A stretch of 64,000 nt of DNA from Planococcus halotolerans (lineage in GTDB: Bacteria; Bacillota; Bacilli; Bacillales_A; Planococcaceae), in assembly GCF_003289955.1 (NCBI RefSeq), contig NZ_QLZR01000003.1, positions 310,001 through 374,000 on the forward strand, read 5' to 3'. Position numbers and translations under genes: made by a program. Below, piece by piece: positions 44,801 through 54,030 of the stretch. Below the pieces are notes generated by a model. It had not been told where the DNA came from, searched no databases, and saw only the letters and a program-made list of their open reading frames with translations. Within the stretch, counting starts at the first letter, position 1. Each line of letters starts with the position of its first letter.

Positions 44801-44814
44801 TGTAATCGATTACA
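44801..44814. promoter_or_regulatory. LacI-family operator site C (also matches cre)
   Basis: TGTAATCGATTACA is a perfect palindrome, extended by AAA/TTT on both sides, 40 bases before the binding-protein start. It also fits the cre consensus. Confidence 0.78.
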
Positions 44815-44853
44815 TTTTAGGGAGCTCTTATCAAAAACAAAGGGGGAATCGTT

Positions 44854-45825
44854 TTGAAGAAGTTTATTATCTTAATGTTGGCTTTGGCTGCAGCAATGGT
44901 ATTGGCCGCTTGCGGTGAGGATGGCGGGACAGCAGAAGGTGGAAGTGGAGATGACGATACGTTGACAATCGGCATTTCATTGCCATCAGCTACTCACGGA
45001 TGGATGGGAGCATTGATCGACAATGCGGAACAGCAGGCAAAAGAACTTCAGGAAAGTGAAGGAATTGAATATGTAATGACCAATGCGGCCGACCCGAACA
45101 AACAAGCCAATGACGTGGACGATTTGATCGCTCAGGGAGTGGACGTAATTGTCATGCTGCCAATCGAGTCAGCTGCTTTGACGCCAGTCGGACAAAAAGT
45201 TAAAGATGCAGGAATTCCTTTGGTCATAGTGGATAGAGAGCTTGAAAACGATGCGGCTACAGTCGTTGTCAAAGGTGACAATGAGGGAATCGGCATCAAC
45301 GCTGGTGAATATTTTATCGAACAATTAAATGGACAAGGCAAAATTGTTGAAATCAGTGGACCACCGAGTTCTGTGACTGAACAGCGCGGATCCGGTTTTA
45401 AAGAAGCGATTGACGGACAGGATGGGATGGAAATCATTGCCTCGCAAAGTGGGGATTTCTCAACTGAAAAGTCGTTGGAAGTAATGGAAAATATTTTGCA
45501 GGCAAACCCTGAAATTGATGCGGTATTTACACAGGATGATGGTATGGCACTTGGAGTGCTCCAGGCAATTAAAGAAGCAGGCCGTACTGATATTCAGTTT
45601 GTTACTGGTGCCGGCGGAGCGAAACAGGTATTTGAAGATATCCAGAATGATGGTTTAATGTCAGCAACTTTCCTTTATTCACCAACAATGGTGAGAGATG
45701 CAGTGAAAATTGCAGGGGAACTTGCTCAGGGCAATGAACCGGAAGAAACAATGGTCATTAAGGAAGCTACCCAAGTGACAGAAGAAAATGTTGATGAATA
45801 TTACGATCCGGAATCAAAATTTTAA
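44854..45825 (+). CDS. Sugar ABC transporter substrate-binding lipoprotein (RbsB-like)
   Basis: 323 residues. Lipobox LAAC (Cys20), then a type I periplasmic-binding fold: LTIGISLPSATHGWMGALIDNAEQQAKEL, DDLIAQGVDVIVMLPIESAALTPV, DAVFTQDDGMALGVLQAI. Closest to ribose/inositol-type binding proteins. It captures the sugar for the ATPase and permease that follow. Start is TTG 44854 with AAAGGGGG upstream. A hairpin at 45837 separates it from the ATPase gene and may give it higher expression. Confidence 0.92.
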   Translation: MKKFIILMLALAAAMVLAACGEDGGTAEGGSGDDDTLTIGISLPSATHGWMGALIDNAEQQAKELQESEGIEYVMTNAADPNKQANDVDDLIAQGVDVIVMLPIESAALTPVGQKVKDAGIPLVIVDRELENDAATVVVKGDNEGIGINAGEYFIEQLNGQGKIVEISGPPSSVTEQRGSGFKEAIDGQDGMEIIASQSGDFSTEKSLEVMENILQANPEIDAVFTQDDGMALGVLQAIKEAGRTDIQFVTGAGGAKQVFEDIQNDGLMSATFLYSPTMVRDAVKIAGELAQGNEPEETMVIKEATQVTEENVDEYYDPESKF

Positions 45826-45836
45826 AATGACCTATG

Positions 45837-45873
45837 GGAAATACAATACTTTTAAAAAAGTACTTGTATTTCC
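45837..45873 (+). terminator. Intercistronic hairpin in the transporter operon
   Basis: GGAAATACAA pairs with TTGTATTTCC, with an inner TACTT/AAGTA, and is followed by CTCTTTTCC. It probably stabilises or partly terminates the binding-protein message. Confidence 0.65.
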
Positions 45874-45903
45874 TCTTTTCCTATATAAGGAGGGATAGCA
45901 GCA

Positions 45904-47418
45904 ATGACCGACAATCCTTTTATGACGATGAAGAACATTGATAAGTCGTTTAATGGCGTTCCTGTATTAAAAAATGTAAGTCTTAAAGTTGAAAAAGGTG
46001 AGATCCATGCATTATTGGGTGAAAATGGTGCCGGTAAATCCACATTGATGAATATTCTTGGCGGTGTCCATCTTCCGGACAATGGATCTGTTTACATAGA
46101 CGGAGAACAAGTCAAAATGCTGAATCCCAGGATTTCACAGGAACAGGGAATAAGTTTTATCCATCAGGAACTGAATGTAGTGGCAGATTTAAAGGTGTAT
46201 GAAAATATGTTTCTTGGGTCTGAGATCCGCAATAAAGTCGGTTTTTTGAAAGTCGAAGAGATGTGCCGGGAAACCCACGATGTAATGGCTACTTTGGGCG
46301 TCGACATCGATCCGAAGGAATATGTCAGAAATTTGGACACGTCATATAAACAATTAATCGAAATTGCAAAAGCATTGCTTCGTAAATCCAGGCTGATCAT
46401 CATGGATGAACCAACGACCTCTTTGGCGGAGCATGAAGTAAATCGATTATTTGAATTGATGAGGAGTTTAAAACAGTCAGGCGTATCAATTATTTATATT
46501 TCCCATAAACTGAAGGAAATTAAAACAGTATGCGACAGTTACACTGTATTGCGAGACGGGGAGTTAGTCGGCACCGGAAGCATGGAAAGAGAAAATCCTG
46601 AGACAATCACCAAGCTTATGGTTGGAAAAGCCATTTCTCAGGAGCGTTATGTTCACGAAAACCCATTTGGTCCGGTAATAATGGAAGTAAAAAACCTGAC
46701 AAGTGAAGGGCTTTTTAATGATATCAACTTCACATTGCAACAAGGGGAAATATTAGGCTTTACAGGACTGGCCGGGGATGGCAGAACAGAGCTGTTTGAG
46801 AGTCTTTTCGGGTATCGCAAAAAATATTCGGGAGAGGTCAGAATCAACGGCGAGCTTGTAAAAATCGATCATCCCCGAAAAGCCTTAAAAGCGGGAATTG
46901 GTTTTGTGCCGAAAAATAGGAAAGAAAATGCCATCATAAAAGATTTAAGTGTAATCCATAACATGAGTTTGTCATCTATGGGGAATTTCGAAAGCTCCGG
47001 TTTTCTAAGGGACAATTTAGAAAAAGAGCGATTCCAGTATTATAAAGATGCCTTAAATATTAAAGTTCATAATCCTCAGATCACCATCGATAAATTGAGT
47101 GGAGGCAATCAGCAGAAAGTGGTAATAGCAAAATGGCTGGAGGCGAACACGGATATACTGATTTTCGATAATCCGACCCAGGGGATTGATGTGGGAGCAA
47201 AACAGGAAATCTATCAGGAAATCGTAACACTGTCTGAACAAGGGAAAGCGGTTATCGTCCTGTCTTCAGAAGCACCTGAAATAATCAAAATCTGTCATTC
47301 AATAAACGTTATGTATCAAGGTGAAATTACTGCCCGTTTTGATGGGAAGTCCGCGAATGAAGAAGAAATTATGCAATATGCAACTGGCTCAAAAAGGGAG
47401 GCGAAAAAAATTGGCTAA
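45904..47418 (+). CDS. Sugar ABC transporter ATPase, two-domain (RbsA-like)
   Basis: 504 residues with two ABC domains. First: Walker A GENGAGKST near 38, signature region LDTSYKQLIEIAKAL, Walker B LIIMDEPTTSL. Second: degenerate Walker A GLAGDGRTEL near 288, signature KLSGGNQQKVVIAKWL, Walker B DILIFDNPTQGID with Asn in place of the Glu. This is the standard RbsA/MglA/XylG layout. AAGGAGGG lies before the ATG. Its last 8 bases overlap the permease start. Confidence 0.93.
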   Translation: MTDNPFMTMKNIDKSFNGVPVLKNVSLKVEKGEIHALLGENGAGKSTLMNILGGVHLPDNGSVYIDGEQVKMLNPRISQEQGISFIHQELNVVADLKVYENMFLGSEIRNKVGFLKVEEMCRETHDVMATLGVDIDPKEYVRNLDTSYKQLIEIAKALLRKSRLIIMDEPTTSLAEHEVNRLFELMRSLKQSGVSIIYISHKLKEIKTVCDSYTVLRDGELVGTGSMERENPETITKLMVGKAISQERYVHENPFGPVIMEVKNLTSEGLFNDINFTLQQGEILGFTGLAGDGRTELFESLFGYRKKYSGEVRINGELVKIDHPRKALKAGIGFVPKNRKENAIIKDLSVIHNMSLSSMGNFESSGFLRDNLEKERFQYYKDALNIKVHNPQITIDKLSGGNQQKVVIAKWLEANTDILIFDNPTQGIDVGAKQEIYQEIVTLSEQGKAVIVLSSEAPEIIKICHSINVMYQGEITARFDGKSANEEEIMQYATGSKREAKKIG

Positions 47419-48385
47419 TATCGATGCAAAAGAATACAGTACAAAACCTTCAACAACAAAAAGTCGCCTCTCATGGCTATGGTCCGAATACAGTGTAATC
47501 ATTGCATTTATCGTTATTTTCATTGCATCAGCAATTTTAAACCCGCGATTTATGGATTTGAACAATCAACTGAACATTCTGATGCAGGTTTCCATTATCG
47601 GAATCATCGCAATGGGTATGACTGTCGTTATGCTATCGGGCGGCATTGATCTGTCAGTCGGATCAGTTCTGGCTTTAGCTGGTGTCATATCTGTCTTGGC
47701 ATTGAATGCTTCAGGCAGTATTCTTGTCGGAATTTTTACTGCTTTATTGGTTGGCTCTTTTGCAGGTTTTCTAAACGGGTTGATGGTGGCAAAAGGCAGG
47801 ATCGCCTCCTTTATTGCGACACTGGGAATGATGGCCGGGGCCCGGTCGATTGCGTTGTATATCGCAGACGGAGGCAGTGTATCCGGTGAAGTCGCCGGCT
47901 TTACAGCTATTTCGAACAGTGACCTCTGGATATTCGACGTGCCTGTAATCATATTCCTGGCAATGACAGCCGCAGTCTTTGTAATTATGCATAAAACTCG
48001 TTTCGGCCGGTATGTCTATGCTCTTGGCAGCAATGAAAAAGCAGCTTTGTTATCAGCGATACGTGTAGACCGCATAAAAATCGGCGTCTATACATTGATC
48101 GGTTCATTGGTCGGGATAGCTGCAGTCATTGAAACGTCCCGCTTGAATTCGATATCTTCGTCGAGTTCCGGAGCTCAATATGAACTGGATGCGATCGCGG
48201 CAGTTATTATAGGCGGCACCAGAATGACAGGTGGGCGAGGCAAAATCATTGGGACACTTTTTGGTGTGCTGATTCTGGGGATTTTAAATAATATGATGAA
48301 CTTGATGAATGTATCTCCTTATCTGCAGGGATTCGTCAAAGGTTTAATCATTATAATTGCAGTTGTCTTCCAAAAGAGAGAATAG
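47411..48385 (+). CDS. Sugar ABC transporter permease (RbsC-like)
   Basis: About 324 residues. Hydrophobic helices throughout, with GMTVVMLSGGIDLSVGSVLALAGV and the coupling segment YALGSNEKAALLSAIRVDRIKIGVY, plus the late AAVIIGGTRMTGGRGKIIGT, all typical of the BPD_transp_2 ribose/inositol permease family. Start is TTG 47411 with GGGAGGCG upstream, overlapping the ATPase stop; the longer frame from 47321 lies inside the ATPase gene. Confidence 0.92.
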   Translation: MANIDAKEYSTKPSTTKSRLSWLWSEYSVIIAFIVIFIASAILNPRFMDLNNQLNILMQVSIIGIIAMGMTVVMLSGGIDLSVGSVLALAGVISVLALNASGSILVGIFTALLVGSFAGFLNGLMVAKGRIASFIATLGMMAGARSIALYIADGGSVSGEVAGFTAISNSDLWIFDVPVIIFLAMTAAVFVIMHKTRFGRYVYALGSNEKAALLSAIRVDRIKIGVYTLIGSLVGIAAVIETSRLNSISSSSSGAQYELDAIAAVIIGGTRMTGGRGKIIGTLFGVLILGILNNMMNLMNVSPYLQGFVKGLIIIIAVVFQKRE

Positions 48386-48395
48386 GAGGGATTGA

Positions 48396-49454
48396 ATGGG
48401 CATGAAAGTCGGAATCATAGGTTGCGGATCAATCACTAAATTACGCCATGCACCGGAATATACAGAAAATCCATATGTGGATGAAATTGTTTTTTATGAC
48501 AGGAATATCGACCGTTCGGAAGCATTGGTGGAGCTGTTCGGCGGTAGTATCGTCCACACGGTAGAGGAATTGTTCGAAGATCCGGATATTGTTGCGATCA
48601 GTGACTGCTCGTCAAATGAAAACCATCACCTCTTTTCAACAAAGGCTTTATTGAGTGGAAAGCATGTGTTATGCGAAAAGCCGATTTCATTGACCGTTGA
48701 ACATGCGAAAGAAATCGTCGCCGCCCAGAAGGAGTCAGGCAAGAAACTGATGGTGGACCATAATCAGCGATTCACGCGAGCCCATCAAAAAGCGAAGGAA
48801 ATCATAGAAAATGGTGAACTTGGAAAAGTGCTGACTTTCAGGACGACATTCGGGCATTCAGGACCGGAACAATGGGGCATCAATAAAACCAATTCCACCT
48901 GGTTCTTCAAAAAAGAGCGGTCAGGATTCGGGGTAGCTGGAGATCTGGGAATCCATAAAATCGATTTGGTCCATTATTTGCTGGACGATGAAATCGAACA
49001 GGTAAGTGCTTTTCAAGGCTCACTGGATAAACTTGATGAGAATGGAAACCCCATCGAAGTCTGCGATAACATCGTTTGCAGTCTGAAAACCAAAAAAGGG
49101 CGGCTGGGAACTGCAAGTTTCTCATGGACCCATTACGGTGAAGAGGATAACAGTACAATCATTTATTGTGAAAAGGGAATTCTGAAAATCTATAATAACG
49201 AAGACTATCAGATTGAAGTGCTCACAAAAGACGGTGTTAAAGTCAATTATCAATTGGAAAGTATCCAAACAAACGACAACCAGACCAATAGCGGCGTCAT
49301 AGATGCATTCATCGAAAGTATCAGGCTCAATCAGCCGCCGCTTGTCACGGGCGACGATGCACTCTTGTCATTGAAAGTGATTCTTGGGATCATGAAAGCG
49401 GCTGAAACCGATACAGTGGTGGAAATCGAAAAAGAAACACTTATAAATTCCTGA
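48396..49454 (+). CDS. Gfo/Idh/MocA family oxidoreductase
   Basis: 352 residues. Rossmann motif VGIIGCGSITKLRHAPEY, CEKPISLTVEHAKEIV (EKP motif) near 97, and GDLGIHKIDLVHYLL with the conserved D..H site. NAD-dependent dehydrogenases of this family oxidise inositols, glucosides or other sugars to keto forms. Last gene of the transporter operon, 10 bases after the permease; AGGAGGG precedes the ATG. With no kinase in the locus, oxidation is the likely first step of catabolism. Confidence 0.92.
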   Translation: MGMKVGIIGCGSITKLRHAPEYTENPYVDEIVFYDRNIDRSEALVELFGGSIVHTVEELFEDPDIVAISDCSSNENHHLFSTKALLSGKHVLCEKPISLTVEHAKEIVAAQKESGKKLMVDHNQRFTRAHQKAKEIIENGELGKVLTFRTTFGHSGPEQWGINKTNSTWFFKKERSGFGVAGDLGIHKIDLVHYLLDDEIEQVSAFQGSLDKLDENGNPIEVCDNIVCSLKTKKGRLGTASFSWTHYGEEDNSTIIYCEKGILKIYNNEDYQIEVLTKDGVKVNYQLESIQTNDNQTNSGVIDAFIESIRLNQPPLVTGDDALLSLKVILGIMKAAETDTVVEIEKETLINS

Positions 49455-49455
49455 A

Positions 49456-49497
49456 AAATAACCGCAGCTTCCCTGGCAGGGAGCGGCGGTTATTTTC
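49456..49497. terminator. Bidirectional terminator
   Basis: AAAATAACCGC pairs with GCGGTTATTTT with inner GC/CCCT pairing; it overlaps the stop codon of the convergent acetyltransferase gene. Confidence 0.85.
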
Positions 49498-50344
49498 CTT
49501 TCCCAAAAAGCATCCACGGAGAAGGCAGATTAAATGGGTGGTTCTCAGGAAGTGCAGAGGCTTGCTGTTTCGTTAAATCCATCCATATATGGGTTTCTTT
49601 CCTGAGTTCTGAAGCCAGCTGCTGGTGGGCGAGCGCAATCGTTTCCCAAAGGCCAGGCTGATCCAGCACGTCTTCAAAAGGAAAAACTGCCTGCAGGTAA
49701 TTGTATTTCTTAAAATCCTTTTTGGTGATCAATAAACGATCTCCTTGCGGATTTACGAAAAAATTCCATCCCGCAATTTGTTTATCATCGAACATTTCCT
49801 CCGAAGCAGGAAATGGATAATAGCATTCATACGGAAAAACAGCAGCGGAATCGATGAATAATTTCCGGAGCCATTGTCTTTTGTTTGAGATATCCTCTTC
49901 TCTTTTCCAAGGTGTTCCGCCGTTTTCGAGTGATGAAACATCCAAAGCGGAGGCCCCGTAGCTTATATGCCGTTCGGCAAGACCGATTTTTTTCAGTACT
50001 CGCTGAGCTGGAATATTTTCTTCCTGTGTATTTGCGCCGACCCATTTAATGTCGGGAAGTTTAAAAGCTTCTTCAAGTACCTGAGACATTAAGCTGGTTG
50101 ACAAATCATTGCCGCGGTAACGCAAATCACTGCGCATGCGCCCGAGCATCGCGTAATGTTTGGCGAAAACGGTCAAACCACCGACACTGACTAATTGGTC
50201 GTTTGTAAAAAGGCCGAAAAGCTTATTATTTCCACTGGAAATGCGGTCAAATACGCGAATGACATAATCATCTTCGATTCCTGTTTCCATTGCTTTCAAT
50301 TTCGGCAGATCTTCTTTCGTTAAAGGGCGGATCATCTTTTCCAC
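49490..50344 (-). CDS. GNAT family N-acetyltransferase
   Basis: About 284 residues. IRPLTKEDLPKLKAMETG, GLTVFAKHYAMLGRMRSDLRYRGNDLSTSLMSQVLEEA (acetyl-CoA loop RYRGNDLS) and VGANTQEENIPAQRVLKKIGL are GNAT features; the C-terminal 130 residues have no clear family. Substrate unknown. GTG 50344 is chosen because GGGAG lies 9 bases upstream; ATG 50335 is an alternative. Confidence 0.8.
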   Translation of the reverse strand: MEKMIRPLTKEDLPKLKAMETGIEDDYVIRVFDRISSGNNKLFGLFTNDQLVSVGGLTVFAKHYAMLGRMRSDLRYRGNDLSTSLMSQVLEEAFKLPDIKWVGANTQEENIPAQRVLKKIGLAERHISYGASALDVSSLENGGTPWKREEDISNKRQWLRKLFIDSAAVFPYECYYPFPASEEMFDDKQIAGWNFFVNPQGDRLLITKKDFKKYNYLQAVFPFEDVLDQPGLWETIALAHQQLASELRKETHIWMDLTKQQASALPENHPFNLPSPWMLFGKGK

Positions 50345-50573
50345 TAACAGACACTCCCTGCTGCACAATATTTCTTCCAATTATAAACGCTTGTTGCTGA
50401 AATCGCATTTACTAAGAACGCAGAAAGGAGTCATTCTACCCGTTTAATTACTTCGACCTACGAAACAAGTATTTAGGCAGTCGAATTAATTAGAGGGACC
50501 CTGTACTATAGTCCTGCAAAAATATAGCAGAAATGAAATTTCTATTACTAAAGAATTGAAAATTCAAAATACA

Positions 50574-50602
50574 TTTACAATTAAATTTCTGTTTGCTATG
50601 CT
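50574..50602 (+). promoter_or_regulatory. Promoter of the M14 carboxypeptidase gene
   Basis: TTTACA (50574-50579), 17-base spacer and TATGCT (50597-50602) with an extended TGC just before the -10. The rest of the 347-base gap is AT-rich without other signals. Confidence 0.75.
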
Positions 50603-50691
50603 GATTTAAATTTAAGTCACATTAGAAGGAGGAAAACAAATAAGCTTGTTGCAGTAAAAACTAATTTAACCAGAAAAAGGAGCGGATTTTA

Positions 50692-51888
50692 TTGAAAAAG
50701 AATTGGGCGAGTACTTTGGGAGTGTTGGGATTATGCACAGCGTTGGCAATGCCTGCTTATGCGGTAGAAAATGAAGCGAAACCGGAAACGCATCATCATG
50801 ATTACGGGATTTCAGGGTTCATTGATCATGCAGAACTGACCAAAACTTTGCTGCAGCTGGAAGCGAAAAGCAAGGGGACTGTGCAGGTGGATGTGGCGGG
50901 CCAATCATTTAATGGCCTCGACATCTACACGGCAAGAGTCGGTACTGGCGATAAGGTACTGTTAATCCAAAGTGAAATCCATGGCAATGAAAAAACCGGG
51001 ACAGTCGCAATTCTAAATTTGCTGAAGAGCTTATCCAATAATTCCAAACAGGCAAAAGAGCTACTTGAGGAAGTGACAATCGTGTTCATGCCCATGATGA
51101 ACCCGGATGCTTCTGAAGCGGACAAACGCCGCAACAGTATGACCTGGTCTGATGTGGTGGATGCATATCCGCAATTATCGGGAGCATCGCCATCATGGAA
51201 TTATTACGACCGCGGCGTTAGCCAAAGTTATGATTATGCAGCTAACCCAGGATTTGATGTAAACCGGGATTTCAACCCTGATCTGGATTACGTTCCGGAA
51301 GCATCGGATTTCCCTGGTGCTTCGAATCAGCCGGGCTGGTTCATCACTCCGGAGTCCCAAACCTCCCGTGATGTGTACAAATCCCTGCAGGATGAATTCG
51401 GCATTGTCGATGTATTTGTTGACCTTCATCACCAGGGACTCTATTATGTCGATGGCACTCCTGATCCGGTGACATTGTCGTTATCAGCTCAATTCGTACC
51501 AGATCCGAACACGCCTGAAGGTGCACAATACGCTGAGTATGCAGACACTTATGATTACGATTTTTCACGCCAATTAAATCTGCTCGCTTATAACGAATTG
51601 CAGTCTTACGGCGAATCGAAATTCACGAATATCTCGCTTTACTCCCAAGGGCTTGATCTTCCAGGTACTGCGCTTGGCTCCTATGCGCTTAATGGCAGTG
51701 GTACGGTTCTGTTTGAAGTCAGAGGGCAAACGCAAATGATGGGCCAAAAGGAAAAAGGCCAACTATCAAAATCGGTTGAACGAGGTCTGTCAGCAATCAT
51801 TGAAGGGGTTGCTGATGGTTCAGTGGCTGAATTGGATCCTGAAGATTATGAAGATATCCCATTAACGGCTTACCGCCCGACTAACTGA
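50692..51888 (+). CDS. Secreted M14 family zinc carboxypeptidase
   Basis: 398 residues. Signal peptide (VLGLCTALAMPAYA). The M14 zinc site is HGNE (His97, Glu100) with a later His in DVFVDLHHQG near 243; GTVLFEVRGQ holds the catalytic Glu. DVNRDFNPD is the substrate-binding Asn-Arg pair. It trims C-terminal residues from peptides or cell-wall peptides outside the cell. Start is TTG 50692, with AAAGGAG 9 bases before it. Monocistronic. Confidence 0.92.
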   Translation: MKKNWASTLGVLGLCTALAMPAYAVENEAKPETHHHDYGISGFIDHAELTKTLLQLEAKSKGTVQVDVAGQSFNGLDIYTARVGTGDKVLLIQSEIHGNEKTGTVAILNLLKSLSNNSKQAKELLEEVTIVFMPMMNPDASEADKRRNSMTWSDVVDAYPQLSGASPSWNYYDRGVSQSYDYAANPGFDVNRDFNPDLDYVPEASDFPGASNQPGWFITPESQTSRDVYKSLQDEFGIVDVFVDLHHQGLYYVDGTPDPVTLSLSAQFVPDPNTPEGAQYAEYADTYDYDFSRQLNLLAYNELQSYGESKFTNISLYSQGLDLPGTALGSYALNGSGTVLFEVRGQTQMMGQKEKGQLSKSVERGLSAIIEGVADGSVAELDPEDYEDIPLTAYRPTN

Positions 51889-51897
51889 ATATCCAAA

Positions 51898-51931
51898 GAA
51901 AAAGCTGCCGAAATTATCGGCAGCTTTTTCT
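51898..51931 (+). terminator. Terminator of the carboxypeptidase gene
   Basis: AGAAAAAGCTGCCGA pairs perfectly with TCGGCAGCTTTTTCT around five bases. Confidence 0.9.
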
Positions 51932-52008
51932 GTTTCCGGCAAATTCGAGACTAAGAAGCCGGTGATGCGGGTATAAAAAGATATAAAAAAGAAGTGAGGA
52001 GCGGTTAA

Positions 52009-52758
52009 GTGGTAAAAGAAAATACAAAAATCGGCATCACGCTTCTCCTGCTGCTGAGTGGATTAGCAATCGCGGGCTTGTTCATCGTGCTGTTTACTGA
52101 GCTGGCAGAAGAAGTGATGAGCCAGGAATTCGGAATTTTTGACAGCTTCATCATCAAACTGATCCTGGTCAACCAAAGCCCGACCATGGATGCTCTCATG
52201 GTTTTTATTACTGAACTTGGGTCTGTATGGTTTCTTGGAACTTTATCCATTGTTGTGATCCTGGTTTTGTGGTTTAAAGGCAGGGATAAATGGGGTGTGC
52301 TGTTTTTTATCATAGCAGTTGGCGGCGGCGGTTTATTGACTACCTTGCTGAAGCATCTGTATGCCAGGGAGCGGCCGTCAATCAATGAAGAAATTGATGC
52401 TGTAGGTTTCAGTTTTCCAAGCGGCCACTCCATGGGATCCCTTATATTCTATGGATTTGTCATTTTTCTCATTGTTCGAGGAAGACAAAAAGAATGGGTG
52501 AAATGGACTGTATCCATCAGCCTTGTGGTGCTGGTGATGTTGATAGGCACCAGCCGCATCTATTTGGGGGCCCATTTTCCAAGTGACGTCGCGGCAGGAT
52601 ATATTGCCGGAATCATATGGCTTCTTCTTTGTTTGACTGCCCTGGAATGGATCATCTGGCAAAGCGGCAGCCGCATCAGACCCGTCAAAGGTTTGCGGAA
52701 AATGCTGCAATCCGGCCTGCGCTTGGCAAAAGAAAAAACGAATAGGACGAAAGTGTAG
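52009..52758 (+). CDS. PAP2 family phosphatase
   Basis: 249 residues, about six helices. The three phosphatase motifs are KHLYARERPS, FPSGHSMGS and SRIYLGAHFPSDV. It dephosphorylates a membrane lipid phosphate, such as phosphatidylglycerol phosphate or undecaprenyl pyrophosphate. Start is GTG 52009 with GAGGAG 8 bases upstream. PPK2 follows after 58 bases. Confidence 0.92.
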   Translation: MVKENTKIGITLLLLLSGLAIAGLFIVLFTELAEEVMSQEFGIFDSFIIKLILVNQSPTMDALMVFITELGSVWFLGTLSIVVILVLWFKGRDKWGVLFFIIAVGGGGLLTTLLKHLYARERPSINEEIDAVGFSFPSGHSMGSLIFYGFVIFLIVRGRQKEWVKWTVSISLVVLVMLIGTSRIYLGAHFPSDVAAGYIAGIIWLLLCLTALEWIIWQSGSRIRPVKGLRKMLQSGLRLAKEKTNRTKV

Positions 52759-52816
52759 CAAAAATAAACAAATTGGGGTTTCAGCATGAGCAATAATCAG
52801 GAAGGAGACAATCCCG

Positions 52817-53707
52817 ATGAATACCGATAAGTACCGGGTTAAACCCGATGAAAAGATCATGCTGACCACTTTCAGCACATCTGAAAACGATGAATACAGC
52901 CAAGAGGAGCTTCAGAAAAAGATGATTCCAGAGGCAGTTCAGAAATTGCAGGAATTGCATTTAAAGCTGAATGCCGAGGAAGAAAAAGGGATTTTAGTGG
53001 TATTGCAGGCAATGGATGCGGCAGGCAAAGATGAAGCGATTTCCTATATTTTTTCGAATTTAAATGCACAGGGCTTGAAAACTCTTACCCTCGGCAAACC
53101 TACTGAACAGGAGTTGAGCCATGATTATCTTTGGCGTATCCATGATGGCCTGCCGGCCAGAGGGGAAATCGCGATTTTAAATCGTTCTCATTATGAAGAA
53201 GTCATTGCTCCAAGAGTCCATGAAATCCTGAAGGGCGAACCTTTGCCGGATGAACTCATTGATGAAAAAATATGGGAGACCCGTTTTCGCCAAATAAATG
53301 ACTTTGAACGATATTTGAGCGAAAACGGTTTTCCTGTAGTGAAATTTTTCTTTAATGTATCAAAAGAAGAACAACGCAAGCGTTTACTGAAGCGAATGAA
53401 AGATCCTCAGAAAAATTGGGAGTTCTCGTTCAGTGATGTTGAAGAGCGCGAACATTGGGATGATTACCAGAAAATCTTTGAAGATATGCTGGGTAATACA
53501 TCGACAGAATGTGCGCCATGGTATGTATTGCCAGCAGACAATGAAGAATATTCCCGTTATATTATTACCATAGTCATGAATGAGCTATTAACTGAACTCA
53601 ATCCCCAATTTCCTGTAATCAGTGATGAAGAGCGTGAAAAACTTGATGAGTATATCAAAAAGCTTGAGGCAGAAGGAGGGGAGAAGCAGGGGGATGCTGG
53701 CCAGTAA
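52817..53707 (+). CDS. ppk2: Polyphosphate kinase 2 family protein
   Basis: 296 residues. Walker A VLQAMDAAGKDEAI near 63-76, GLPARGEIAILNRSHYEEV with Walker B, and the lid KRMKDPQKNWEFSFSDVEER match PPK2. These enzymes move phosphate between polyphosphate and nucleotides; the class (ADP or AMP preference) cannot be fixed here, though length and sequence suggest class III. AAGGAG lies upstream of the ATG. Downstream of PAP2, perhaps in one transcript. Confidence 0.92.
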   Translation: MNTDKYRVKPDEKIMLTTFSTSENDEYSQEELQKKMIPEAVQKLQELHLKLNAEEEKGILVVLQAMDAAGKDEAISYIFSNLNAQGLKTLTLGKPTEQELSHDYLWRIHDGLPARGEIAILNRSHYEEVIAPRVHEILKGEPLPDELIDEKIWETRFRQINDFERYLSENGFPVVKFFFNVSKEEQRKRLLKRMKDPQKNWEFSFSDVEEREHWDDYQKIFEDMLGNTSTECAPWYVLPADNEEYSRYIITIVMNELLTELNPQFPVISDEEREKLDEYIKKLEAEGGEKQGDAGQ

Positions 53708-53731
53708 GTATGATAGTTGAATTTCAGGTTT

Positions 53732-53767
53732 AAAAAGCTGTCCGGGAATAGTCCCGAACAGCTTTTT
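53732..53767 (+). terminator. Terminator of ppk2
   Basis: AAAAAGCTGT-CGGGA pairs with TCCCG-ACAGCTTTTT around four bases. Confidence 0.9.
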
Positions 53768-53877
53768 GTCTATTTTGGCAGTGGGATTCCTGATCGCAGG
53801 ATCGGAATAATAGACACCAATTCCGCTTTTTTCACCAGCCGCCGAATCATATATCCTGATAATGGATTTTCAGAGTT

Positions 53878-53964
53878 CTAGAAGAACAGAAGGTTCAGTA
53901 AGATAGTCAGTATAATGGACAGGACAATCGAGATGAGTAAACTCCCCATACATGATATGCGCAT
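53878..53964 (-). CDS. 28-residue hydrophobic membrane peptide
   Basis: ATG 53964 opens a 28-codon frame ending in TAG; AAGGTGG lies 8 bases upstream. The peptide starts MRISCMGSLL and is then one continuous hydrophobic helix (ISIVLSIILTILLNLLFF). It lies in the 323-base gap between ppk2 and the EAL gene, which otherwise holds only the ppk2 terminator. Too short for family assignment; similar one-helix peptides include toxins and regulators of membrane complexes. Confidence 0.5.
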   Translation of the reverse strand: MRISCMGSLLISIVLSIILTILLNLLFF

Positions 53965-54030
53965 AATGATCCCACCTTCTTGGATGATAAGTCCCTTTAC
54001 CCTTTTCGGAGGGGGATGTAAACCATGGGC

